Shown here: piece after piece, positions 37,507-45,601 of the stretch | Layout of the letters: every line of letters begins with the position of its first letter | How positions within the stretch are numbered: position 1 is the stretch's first letter | Assembly (NCBI GenBank): GCA_023251555.1 | Contig: JAHEYN010000004.1 | Coordinates: 74,670-138,669, forward strand | Length of the DNA: 64,000 nucleotides | Source: Bacteroidota bacterium | Lineage (GTDB): Bacteria > Bacteroidota > Bacteroidia > AKYH767-A > JAHEYN01 | Direction of reading: 5' to 3' | Program-made: the position numbers and the translations under genes | The notes under the pieces: generated by a model | What the model was told of the DNA's origin: nothing | Seen by the model: only the letters and a program-made list of their open reading frames with translations | Databases searched by the model: none

Positions 37507-38652
37507 TTATTTATGCCTGGTTTGGAACAGATCGAGATATTTTTCAAATATAAATACCCTGTTGCGCTTATAACCCGTTTTTTCTTTCAATATATCCAAT
37601 CTTTCAAATTCATCAATAAGTCTATGAGAGGTTGCAATATTTACTTTTAATACTTTTGCCACTTCGTTAGTATCAACCAATGGTTTGCTGTATAAATAGT
37701 TCAGCAGCTCTTTTGCCAATGGAGCCCTTTTCCCCATTTGGATTATTTTCTTTTCTTCTACTTCCTGTCTTAGTTTTATGATAGCATTGAATGTTTCGAT
37801 AGAATTTTGTGCTGTTTCCTTAACACCTACTAAAAAGAACTTAAGCCATTGAATAAGATTATTCTTTGTTCTCACTGTCGTGAGATTATCGTAATAATAA
37901 TTACGATTTCGCTCAAAAAAATCCGATAAGTATAAGGATGGTTTGTGAAGAATGTTATTACTTACCAAATAAAGGGTAATCATCAATCGCCCTAACCTGC
38001 CATTACCATCTAAAAACGGGTGAATGGATTCAAACTGGTAATGGGCTATTCCCACTCGAATGAGATGTGGTACTTCTAACTCGGTATTATTTAGGAACTT
38101 TTCAAGATCGCTCATTAAATCAGAGACCTCATCATGGTGTGGTGGTATATACACAGCATCATTCAAAGAAGCTCCGCCAATCCAGTTTTGAGAGGAACGA
38201 AACTCCCCTGGTAATTTATGTTTACCTCGTACACCTTGTAAAAGTCTTTTATGCGTCTGTTTAAACAAACGATTACTTAAGGGTAATTTATCCAATTGTG
38301 CAATGGCATAATTCATTGCATCAATATAGTTATGCACTTCTTTCCAATCGTCCCGTTTTTCAGGATTGATCTGTTCCTCGCTTTGAAAGGCTTCTTCAAT
38401 AGTGGTTTGCGTTCCTTCTATCTTGCTGCTTTGCGTGGCTTCCTTGGTGATGTGCATACGGATAAAGAAATCCACGTCAGGTATGAGTATGGAAAAAGCA
38501 TTCAGCTCTCCCAATTTCCTGTCTGCTTCACTCAGCAGTTGGCTTACTTTAGAATCATTTACCAGCCAGGCATGATTAATAGGATCCGGTGAAAAGCTTT
38601 TGTAGTTATACTGCTTCTTGTATGTACCCGATTTATATTGGTTAATGTCCAT
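37507..38652 (-). CDS. Fic family protein with C-terminal winged helix
   Basis: A 381-residue Fic protein. The core motif IHPFLDGNGRLGRL (~residues 205-218) has the catalytic His and the ATP loop; such enzymes usually transfer AMP to a protein. The N-terminal SSKIEGT fits the (S/T)xxxE(G/N) inhibitory motif, so activity may be self-restrained (class II). The C-terminal ~60 residues (NEVAKVLKVNIATSHRLIDE, ILKEKTGYKRNRVFIF) resemble a winged helix-turn-helix, suggesting DNA binding. Inverted GCGAAT repeats sit just before its start. Co-oriented with both recombinases. Confidence 0.92.
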   Translation of the reverse strand: MDINQYKSGTYKKQYNYKSFSPDPINHAWLVNDSKVSQLLSEADRKLGELNAFSILIPDVDFFIRMHITKEATQSSKIEGTQTTIEEAFQSEEQINPEKRDDWKEVHNYIDAMNYAIAQLDKLPLSNRLFKQTHKRLLQGVRGKHKLPGEFRSSQNWIGGASLNDAVYIPPHHDEVSDLMSDLEKFLNNTELEVPHLIRVGIAHYQFESIHPFLDGNGRLGRLMITLYLVSNNILHKPSLYLSDFFERNRNYYYDNLTTVRTKNNLIQWLKFFLVGVKETAQNSIETFNAIIKLRQEVEEKKIIQMGKRAPLAKELLNYLYSKPLVDTNEVAKVLKVNIATSHRLIDEFERLDILKEKTGYKRNRVFIFEKYLDLFQTRHK

Positions 38653-38667
38653 AATACTTTCTTAACA

Positions 38668-38715
38668 CTGCGAATATAGCAATTTATATTCGCAGATAAC
38701 AATTTATATGCGAAT
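38668..38715. promoter_or_regulatory. GCGAAT operator-like repeats before the Fic gene
   Basis: CTGCGAATATA (38668-38678) and its exact reverse complement (38685-38695) are spaced by six bases. A third half-site, TGCGAAT, follows at 38709-38715. They lie 15-63 bp upstream of the Fic start codon, where a repressor would act; the winged helix of Fic itself is a candidate binder. Confidence 0.6.
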
Positions 38716-38777
38716 TAATAAAACTATTTTAGCAGTGCTTGAATTGCAATAAAAATGGACTATTTGAGAAGTATCAA

Positions 38778-40265
38778 TTATGGTTTATGCACAATAATGC
38801 TATTTATTTTCAATACATCAACTAAATTATCTTCTTTGCTATACAACAATCCATCAGGGAACAAGAAATACTGCAAGCGTTGTTTTTGCTCATAGCTTCC
38901 CTTTTCCCATAGCATGAACAGATTTTGGCAAACTTCTTTAGCATAAGCCATAAAATCTGCAAGATCATCACCTCCATTTAAAGAGTTGATTGTTTTGGCA
39001 ACGGATTCTTTTTCTTCTGTGAATTTCTCCATGAATTGTTCGTACAATGTTTTATCCAGTTCACCAATAGCAAAACGTTCTTTTAGCTTTTGTATTTTAT
39101 TTTCTATTTCACAAAACCTTTTCCTAAGCACGGCATATTCACTGGTATCCACTTTACAAAAGTGTTCAAACACATATTGCAATTGATTTTTCAATGGCTC
39201 GATAAGACTTTCATCTATTCTGAAATCATTCAGCAATTGCCTGAAATGTTCATGCAGTTTATCCTTGCTTATGTTCGACTTACAATGTGGATTATTGCAT
39301 TTGTAATAATGCTTACCCTTGTTCTTTACAAAGTACCCAGTGAAAGGCACTCCACATTGCTTGCATTTTATAAAACGCTTCAAGGGCAGGTCATCATTCA
39401 CCACCTGGTGTTTGTAATCATGCGGAACTTTGTTTACAATTTGATTGGCTTTCAGAAAAATCTCCTGGGATACCAAGGGTTCATGCGATCCCATAACGGG
39501 TTCACTGAGCAGCCCATGAGTGATTATACCGCAGTAAAATGGATTCCGGAATACTTCTGTCAGTCGTTGCTTACTTACGCTTAGCCCAAGCGCTTTTAGG
39601 CGTTTTGTTATTTCGGTATTGGTCAGGTGTTCATGTACCTTCCATAAAAAAGATTTTTGCAACAGTTCGCCCTGTTTACTAATGGCAACCACTGGTTTGT
39701 TGTTCGCATCGTGTACGTGGCAATACCCCAATGGAGCTTTGCCAACCCAATTACCTCTGCTTAAACGTTCTTTCATCCCGGTGATACACTTCGCCCGTCT
39801 TTGTTCATTGTCGTATTGGCTGAACACGAGCTGGATGTTCTGATAGAACACACCCATTGATGTTTTTGTATCCGTAGGCTGTGTTACCGAAAGAACTGAA
39901 ATACCTTTCTTGCTCAACTCTGCGATGATACCAATTGCACCGGTTCCTGAACGGGAGAAACGATCGATACTGTAAACTACGATATTGGAAACGTTGTGCT
40001 TTTTAACGAAGGCCAGCATGTTTTTAAACTCTCTGCGCTCATCCGTTTGGGCACTCTCATAGGTCCCCCCGAAACACTCCCGGATTATTAATTTTTGTCT
40101 TTCCGCAAATTCCTGGCAGTATTTTTTCTGGGTATCTAAACTCAGGTTGTTTTCTGCCTGTTCTTTGGTTGAAACACGTGTATAGATGACAGCATGGTTA
40201 TTGCTCTCTTTGCTCTGTGTACTGCCTTTCCTGAGAAAGGGCTGAAAGTTTTTTAATGTTCCCAT
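38778..40265 (-). CDS. Second large serine recombinase
   Basis: A 495-residue paralogue of the recombinase at the tRNA, sharing VIYTRVSTKEQ (catalytic Ser), YSIDRFSRSGTGA, EVFRNPFYCGIITHGLL and a zinc ribbon (CKQCGVPFTGYFVKNKG, CNNPHCKSN). A C-terminal coiled coil follows. It does not end in tRNA antisense. It could be a second integrase, an inversion or resolution enzyme, or the integrase of another element nested here. Its first 23 codons overlap the end of a small gene. Confidence 0.92.
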   Translation of the reverse strand: MGTLKNFQPFLRKGSTQSKESNNHAVIYTRVSTKEQAENNLSLDTQKKYCQEFAERQKLIIRECFGGTYESAQTDERREFKNMLAFVKKHNVSNIVVYSIDRFSRSGTGAIGIIAELSKKGISVLSVTQPTDTKTSMGVFYQNIQLVFSQYDNEQRRAKCITGMKERLSRGNWVGKAPLGYCHVHDANNKPVVAISKQGELLQKSFLWKVHEHLTNTEITKRLKALGLSVSKQRLTEVFRNPFYCGIITHGLLSEPVMGSHEPLVSQEIFLKANQIVNKVPHDYKHQVVNDDLPLKRFIKCKQCGVPFTGYFVKNKGKHYYKCNNPHCKSNISKDKLHEHFRQLLNDFRIDESLIEPLKNQLQYVFEHFCKVDTSEYAVLRKRFCEIENKIQKLKERFAIGELDKTLYEQFMEKFTEEKESVAKTINSLNGGDDLADFMAYAKEVCQNLFMLWEKGSYEQKQRLQYFLFPDGLLYSKEDNLVDVLKINSIIVHKP

Positions 40266-40452
40266 TTTCTGACACTTTACCTTTTTTCCCTTGCGGGAAG
40301 GTTTGTTGATAGTGCCGGAATAGAATGATCGAGAACGTGTTTAAACTTTCTGACAGCATTTGAGCCCGTGAATCACTTAATCCGTCTAATCCGCTGAACT
40401 GCCTTAGCTCAGCGGTTGTTATTGTTTTTATTTCAGCATTGTCATTACTCAT
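40198..40452 (-). CDS. Small protein overlapping the recombinase start
   Basis: An 84-residue protein from the Met at 40452 (MSNDNAEIKTITTAELRQFS, LSDSRAQMLSESLNTFSIIL). It has no recognised domain and is polar and helix-prone. Its 3' end overlaps the recombinase start by 68 bp in another frame, and its start overlaps the stop of the upstream small gene by 8 bp. Both overlaps point to a translationally coupled operon, which is the main support for the gene being real. Possibly an accessory or directionality protein. Confidence 0.6.
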   Translation of the reverse strand: MSNDNAEIKTITTAELRQFSGLDGLSDSRAQMLSESLNTFSIILFRHYQQTFPQGKKGKVSENGNIKKLSALSQERQYTEQREQ

Positions 40453-40654
40453 GGATGCTTTTTCTAAGGTTTTTAAACTCCCGGATAGCTCCAGCGAAAG
40501 CAGAGAACACATACTTGGAAACCCATACAACAACCACTGCACCTGCGATGTAAAGAATACCTTTCACATAGGGATTTAACTCTTGCGAATAAAGCTCTGA
40601 ACTATCGATTTGCAATGCTTCTTGCAGTTTTTCTTTTCGTGTTTTCTCTTCCAT
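40445..40654 (-). CDS. Small membrane protein of the recombinase operon
   Basis: A 69-residue protein: a polar N-terminus (MEEKTRKEKLQEALQ), one hydrophobic helix (GILYIAGAVVVVWVSKYVF, ~residues 32-50) and a basic C-terminus (REFKNLRKSIHE). First gene of the three-gene run ending in the second recombinase. No family recognised. A TACATTTG box lies 23 bp upstream. Confidence 0.6.
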   Translation of the reverse strand: MEEKTRKEKLQEALQIDSSELYSQELNPYVKGILYIAGAVVVVWVSKYVFSAFAGAIREFKNLRKSIHE

Positions 40655-40676
40655 ACCGTGATGAAATATTCAACAG

Positions 40677-40684
40677 CAAATGTA
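40677..40684 (-). promoter_or_regulatory. -7 box of the recombinase operon
   Basis: The minus strand reads TACATTTG (TAnnTTTG), with a TTG 16 bases upstream (40701-40703). The stretch from 40685 to 41020 has no gene that I can support. Confidence 0.5.
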
Positions 40685-41020
40685 AAACAGGCTAATGCTT
40701 CAAGGCAAGAAAATCAGGGAGAATCTTCGTGGCTTGTTTGTGGCATGGAACAAAAAAAGTTGTAAAGAATTGAAAATCAAGATCATTTTTTCAAAAAACG
40801 GTACAATTTTTACAAAACTAAGACAACATCAGGTATGAAAACGTTTCATAAAGGCTAATTCAGACTGATCTGGTCAGCATGAGAAAGAACGTACAAACAG
40901 TTTTTACTTTTTTGTTCTGTTTTTCATAGAAAATTTTTTGCCGAAAGCATTTAAACTTTCGTTACAATTTTTTCAGTCCATTTTTATCTTCAACATTTTT
41001 TTACAATAATCATTTTAAAA

Positions 41021-41927
41021 AGCTCCTTAAGAAACTTTTTTTCACGCAGGCCTAACAGGACAATTTTTGTAAAACGATCCTTTAAGATGCTTTTTTGTAA
41101 AACAAGTCCTTAAGGAACTTTTTTGCAGAATGTCCCCTATAGGATCAATTTTATAAAAGCGGCCCTTAAGGGCCATTTCTATACAACAGCTCCTTAAGGA
41201 GCGATTTTCTACACGAACTCCTATAGGGCTTTCTACACAGGCTCTTAGGACTTTTTTCTGCAAATGCCTTATACGGCATTTCTACACGGGTCTTATAGGA
41301 ACTTTCTGCACAATCCCTTAAGGAAAAAATACGAGGGCCTTAAGGACGTTCGTCCGCAAGCTGTAAGGAGAAAAATACAAAAGTCTTAAAGACATTTCTA
41401 CACCGGCCCTAAGGACTTTTGTCCACAGGCCCTTAAGAGAAAAACACGAAGGTCTTAAAAAGATTTGTACACCGGCCTTAAAGAGAAAAATGTGAAGGCC
41501 TTATAAGACATTTCTCCACGGCCCTTAAGAACATTTCTATGAGGGTCCTTAAGAGAAAAACCCCAAGGCCTTATAAGAGATTTCCCTGAAGGCCTTAAGG
41601 ACTTTCGTCCGCGAGCCGTAAAGAAAATATTTTTAAAGCTCTTATAGGACATCGTTTATTTTAGTCCTTAAGAACATTTATTTTCTCAGCTCCTATAAGG
41701 CCTGAATTTTCTCAGGTTGTAAAGAGCTGAATTTATTCCGGCCCTTAAGGGAAAATTTTCAGGGTTCCTTAAGAACATTTATTTTCTCAGCTCCTATAGG
41801 GCCTGAATTTTCTCAGGCTGTTAAGAGCTGAATTTATTTCGGCTCTTAAGAACAAAAGTTTTCGAACTCCTTAAGGACAAATTTTTCGAGGTCTTTAAAG
41901 AGCTTTGTTTTTCGGGCTGTAGGATTT
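41021..41927. repeat. Array of about 37 short palindromes with TTAA/TATA core
   Basis: Roughly 37 imperfect copies of a dyad-symmetric site, core YCTTAAGR or CCTATAGG, recur every 21-30 bp (about 28 bp at the left end, 22-24 bp in the middle, 24-27 bp at the right end). Several are perfect palindromes with different arms: GGCCCTTAAGGGCC (41161-41174), GCTCCTTAAGGAGC (41189-41202), CCCTTAAGGG (41742-41751), TCCTTAAGGA (41107-41116, 41868-41877) and TCTTTAAAGA (41892-41901). The arms change in matched pairs while symmetry is kept. Spacers are often similar (TTTCTACAC, GAAAAA, TTTATTTTCTCAG). No coding frame spans it. Confidence 0.9.
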
Positions 41928-42000
41928 TTTTATTGGGATTTTAGAAAAAACTATTTTTAGTGCTCTCTTGTTTGTAGCAAATTTTAAAAAAACGGATCAA

Positions 42001-42062
42001 TTTTACTCGAGTAAATGTGCATAAATTACTCGAGTTATTACAACTCTTTTACTCGGGTAAAT
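42001..42062. repeat. Three ACTCGAGT palindromes spaced exactly 23 bp
   Basis: TTTACTCGAGTAAA (42002-42015), ACTCGAGT (42028-42035) and TTTACTCGGGTAAA (42048-42061, one central mismatch) have centres 23 bp apart. This is iteron-like spacing and is close to the spacing of the neighbouring array, but the sequence is different. Confidence 0.85.
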
Positions 42063-42130
42063 TGAATTTATTTTTTAAAAACCGCTGGGTTTCTCTTTAT
42101 ATATTTTTTTGAAATATCGGTAAAGTAAGC

Positions 42131-42268
42131 TACTAAGTTTACTTCGTTACTAAGTGAAAAATGATGATGAAGTAATGAAGTAAGGACTTAGTAAGGATAA
42201 AAATAAAATCATTACTAAGTTATATACACTGTAAAATCAACCATTACAGAAGAATTTAGTAACGAAGT
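42131..42268. repeat. TACTAAGT repeats and 13-bp inverted repeat
   Basis: TACTAAGT occurs at 42131, 42148 and 42213, and inverted at 42186. ACTTCGTTACTAA (42141-42153) has an exact reverse complement at 42256-42268, next to the primase stop codon. The cluster is a third repeat family in the same gene-free region. Confidence 0.8.
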
Positions 42269-42282
42269 AATGTATCGTAGAA

Positions 42283-44325
42283 TTATTCTGTTATAAAATT
42301 GGTGTAATAACCCTTGATCGGATAATGGCCGTTATATTTTTGGCTTTTCAAAAAGCCCAACACCTTAAGGGCTTTCCCAATGTTATTCGTGTTCAATCGT
42401 ATGTGGGGATATTTTTCTGAGAGATTATTTTGAAATTCAGAAGATGTATAAAATATTTCATGTTTTTCTTTGGTGGCAGGTGTATAATGCTTTTGTATCA
42501 GTTCTATTTCTGATGTAGTGATCTGATAATCTTTATTAGCGGTTTCATTCTCCATGATTTCATCTGCGGTTAATTCATACTTAAATCCCGTTTTAAAAAG
42601 TGAATAGGCCTGGCTCCATACTAAATCAAGATCAATGACTTTATTGTAATTCCAGTCTATACTCTCAATTTCAAAGCAAAGCCAGCGTACTGATCCGGTT
42701 TCATCCGTTAAAAATTCTGCCTTATTTGTTGATCCCACAAAATTTGCTCTCCGGGGCATATTGGACATCGTTCTATCAAATGGCCTTCGCTGGCGGATAT
42801 TAACTCTGCTGAAGGAACTTTTTAGGGCATTAATGTCCTGTTTGCTTAAGGTAGATAATTCATCCAGGTTGATAAACATATTATCGGATAAACTCATTTC
42901 TCCGTCTTTCCCGACAATAAATGTGTCTGTATAATATTCCTTAAGAGTAGGAGGACATAACCATCGCAGAAAAGTTGTTTTACCTGTGCTTTGTTTTTCA
43001 TGGACAAGAATAAATGCGTGTTTATTGAATACATCTTCTAATAAGGCGCAGGCAATACAACGCACCAGCATTTTTTTGAAGTGCCTTTTAAAACGTTCTG
43101 GATCTTTCGCTTTGATGTGGCCTGATAATTTATCTATGTAATTCTCGCTTGTTTCTTCATTCCATTTCGGCAAGCTATCGAAGTAATCTTTAAATGGGTT
43201 ATGCACCGGAACAAAGTCGGAGCGTAACAAGGCTGAAATATTAGTGAGTGAAAATCTAATATTATTGTGTTGCAGGAGCCGGTAAATATTGTTTTCGTTG
43301 ATCTTTTTAAACTCGCTTTCTTCTTTAGCCTTACACTCTATTTCATTGGAAACCTCGTTATAGCGTATGTCATATAACTCCTGCAAATATTTTTCTACTT
43401 TCTCAAAGGTTGAAATTTTCTTATGAGGTATTTCCATTACTGGAACCGGATCATAGCTTACAATATTGGCTTCTGCCAAAAGCTTTATTTCCGGTTGTAT
43501 TCCGTCAATAATGGCATCTGCAATATCATAACCATCATTCCGCTCTGGAAATAAATTAACCTTCTTAAAATTGAGCTGATAAGCTTTTAACTTATCAATG
43601 GTGCTATTTTTATTTCCTGCCTGATCAGCATCATTGAGGTAGTAGATTTCACGATTAAATAGTACCTGAATTTTTTCATCGGTTAATCCACTTTTACCTC
43701 CGGTGGCTAACCAATCGAAATCAGGATAATAGAAACTTGCGATAACCGCTGTCTTTTCGCTTTCAACCAGACAAATGATTTTATCCTTGTTTAGCAAGTG
43801 TTCTCCATACAGACAAATGGAATATTTACTGTTAGTATCGGGAGCTTTTAATGAATAAGGTCTTTGAACCTTGTTCCTTTTACAATTGCTGGAATATTCA
43901 AAATACCGGATGTTTACATATTTTTGATGTATGTTTTGATACACATAAGCGGTTTCAAAAATATTAGTCCGCCCATTTAACCTACTGCCGACATTCCATT
44001 TCTCCAAATGTTCTTTCGGAATATTTAATTTCTCTCCTATACAGAAAATATGAAAGCTGGACATTTGATTGTTAATAGCAAGCCGGCATAATTCAGGATC
44101 CGGGAAAATAATTTGCGGCTCCAATTTTTTTGGTGACATTTCATTATTAACCTTAATAGATTCATCGGGCTTTTTATGATAGCCGCAATTGTTTACACGT
44201 TCGCATATACCGTACTCACGAGGTAAGTCAATGTAGTAGCGAAATTCGCCTTTGTGTTCACAGCTGGGGCAAGTACCCTTTTTAGCAGGCGCTTTCTCAA
44301 ATTCGTGTTTATAATCTGTTTTCAT
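42283..44325 (-). CDS. Toprim primase with VapE-type helicase domain
   Basis: A 680-residue replication protein of mobile elements. The N-terminus has zinc-finger cysteines (CPSCEHKGEF, CERVNNCGYH), then a Toprim-like domain (IICLVESEKTAVIASF, EIYYLNDADQAGN, ~200-265). The second half is a virulence-associated-E (VapE) P-loop ATPase: EKQSTGKTTFLRWL (Walker A), FINLDELSTL (Walker B), RRANFVGSTNKAEFL and SVRWLCFEIE. It likely primes and unwinds DNA when the element replicates. Its ATG overlaps the stop of the HTH gene by 4 bp. Downstream lie the three repeat families, a plausible place for its origin. Confidence 0.88.
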   Translation of the reverse strand: MKTDYKHEFEKAPAKKGTCPSCEHKGEFRYYIDLPREYGICERVNNCGYHKKPDESIKVNNEMSPKKLEPQIIFPDPELCRLAINNQMSSFHIFCIGEKLNIPKEHLEKWNVGSRLNGRTNIFETAYVYQNIHQKYVNIRYFEYSSNCKRNKVQRPYSLKAPDTNSKYSICLYGEHLLNKDKIICLVESEKTAVIASFYYPDFDWLATGGKSGLTDEKIQVLFNREIYYLNDADQAGNKNSTIDKLKAYQLNFKKVNLFPERNDGYDIADAIIDGIQPEIKLLAEANIVSYDPVPVMEIPHKKISTFEKVEKYLQELYDIRYNEVSNEIECKAKEESEFKKINENNIYRLLQHNNIRFSLTNISALLRSDFVPVHNPFKDYFDSLPKWNEETSENYIDKLSGHIKAKDPERFKRHFKKMLVRCIACALLEDVFNKHAFILVHEKQSTGKTTFLRWLCPPTLKEYYTDTFIVGKDGEMSLSDNMFINLDELSTLSKQDINALKSSFSRVNIRQRRPFDRTMSNMPRRANFVGSTNKAEFLTDETGSVRWLCFEIESIDWNYNKVIDLDLVWSQAYSLFKTGFKYELTADEIMENETANKDYQITTSEIELIQKHYTPATKEKHEIFYTSSEFQNNLSEKYPHIRLNTNNIGKALKVLGFLKSQKYNGHYPIKGYYTNFITE

Positions 44326-44606
44326 TTTCTGCCGTATTTTTTTACTGTACTGTTTAATGCATCCATTACCTCGCTGCGTTTAAAGAATATCCTGCTGTTA
44401 ATACGATGGTAGAGAATGCGCCCATCCCGCATCCACTGATTAAGTGTAACAAGTGAAACACCAAATAGCTTGGCTACATCTATCCGCTTTAGGAGAGTTT
44501 CTTCTTCCGGTTTTTGTGGGACTTTGGTAAGAGCATTAGTGATACTTTCATCTATAATGTCTTTAAGTTCACCAACTTTCAGGGTAACAATTAATCGTTC
44601 GTTCAT
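44322..44606 (-). CDS. Excisionase-like helix-turn-helix protein
   Basis: A 94-residue protein whose C-terminal half is a MerR/excisionase-type HTH_17 domain (LLKRIDVAKLFGVSLVTLNQ, WMRDGRILYHRINSRIFFKR). The N-terminal ~35 residues are a separate short helix region. In Bacteroidota elements such proteins regulate excision or replication genes. The stop overlaps the primase start (ATGA), so the two are coupled. Confidence 0.88.
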   Translation of the reverse strand: MNERLIVTLKVGELKDIIDESITNALTKVPQKPEEETLLKRIDVAKLFGVSLVTLNQWMRDGRILYHRINSRIFFKRSEVMDALNSTVKKYGRK

Positions 44607-44722
44607 TTTGACAAAGTTTTTAAGTTTACTTTGCCAAAATTGTTAAATGAGGATTGCCAGCGATTGCCGTTATTGCCGAACGGGAATAGTTGGCAATAAA
44701 TTCAGGCAAGAGAGAGTAATAA

Positions 44723-45601
44723 TCAGGGGTTCAGGTCGGGAATAATCTTTTTGTATTCGTCAAGATTATCATAGTAAGTCTGAGTTTTGGTACGTAGAGA
44801 ACGATCACTCAGGTTCAACTCAAATTTTTCACAGAAGAGTTTTGCTGTTAATGTCTGCGGATGCTTTTTTATATAGCGTTTTTCCCTCAGCACATCTATC
44901 AAAGCCAACACTTCCGAATTTTTGTTTGTTATTCCGTTCCAGGTTCCGTCTTTGTTTGCTATATCATGCTTCTTAAGTATTTTGATTATGCTTTCAATCT
45001 GGGATTTATCTCCAAATAAATCTTCAAATATTTTAATTTCTGTCGGTTTGGGCTTTTTGGTTTTATTATCGGCAGCAGTCCTTTTAGACGGGCTTTTTTC
45101 CTGTTTTATACTTTGCTCTTCAACCCATTCCATTACAAGCGCCTGCCGGTCTTTTATGTCTTCAAAAGGTGAATTGTTAACCATGATGAAATAAGCTCCG
45201 AATTCAACAATCTTAGTAAAATTGTCCTCTCCAAGATATTTTTCCTTCTGATGATTTAAGAATGCCCGGATTTTATAAAAATCCCAGCAAATAAGAGCCA
45301 TGCCCAAACAATTCACATAATATTCCTCCGTAGAAGGGACGATAACATAACCGGTATTGAAATGAAAATCAAAATCAATCTTCCTGGCTTTGCAATAGTA
45401 TTCAATGCCATATTTGAAATTTTTTAAATATTCTGCTTTATCAATATGAGGTTTTAAATTAGAAGAATTGTTTAATAACTTTTCCAGTTTCCGATATACT
45501 TCAATAATATCAAGATCATATTCATGTTCTTCAAATATCCATTCATTCGGATTTTCGCCAATCTTTATAGGCTCTTTCCTTATTTTTCTTTTTACAGACA
45601 T
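44723..45601 (-). CDS. Unknown protein following the AbiE pair
   Basis: A 292-residue protein without a recognised family. The N-terminal ~150 residues look globular (YLKNFKYGIEYYCKARKIDF, NCLGMALICWDFYKIRAFLN). A charged linker follows (KQEKSPSKRTAADNKTKKPK), then a C-terminal ~100-residue region (LALIDVLREKRYIKKHPQTL, SDRSLRTKTQTYYDNLDEYK) resembling tails of regulatory proteins of Bacteroides mobile elements, a weak impression only. Its ATG is directly adjacent to the stop of the AbiEii gene, so it is probably the third gene of the AbiE operon. Confidence 0.7.
   Translation of the reverse strand: MSVKRKIRKEPIKIGENPNEWIFEEHEYDLDIIEVYRKLEKLLNNSSNLKPHIDKAEYLKNFKYGIEYYCKARKIDFDFHFNTGYVIVPSTEEYYVNCLGMALICWDFYKIRAFLNHQKEKYLGEDNFTKIVEFGAYFIMVNNSPFEDIKDRQALVMEWVEEQSIKQEKSPSKRTAADNKTKKPKPTEIKIFEDLFGDKSQIESIIKILKKHDIANKDGTWNGITNKNSEVLALIDVLREKRYIKKHPQTLTAKLFCEKFELNLSDRSLRTKTQTYYDNLDEYKKIIPDLNP

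Noticed and set aside
41042-41652. Short minus-strand open frames inside the palindrome array (41042-41263 and 41455-41652)
   Set aside because: Their repeated peptide pattern only reflects the DNA repeats; no start context and no similarity to known proteins.
41021-41927. CRISPR array
   Set aside because: Units are short palindromes that differ from copy to copy, spacers are related to each other, and no cas gene is near.
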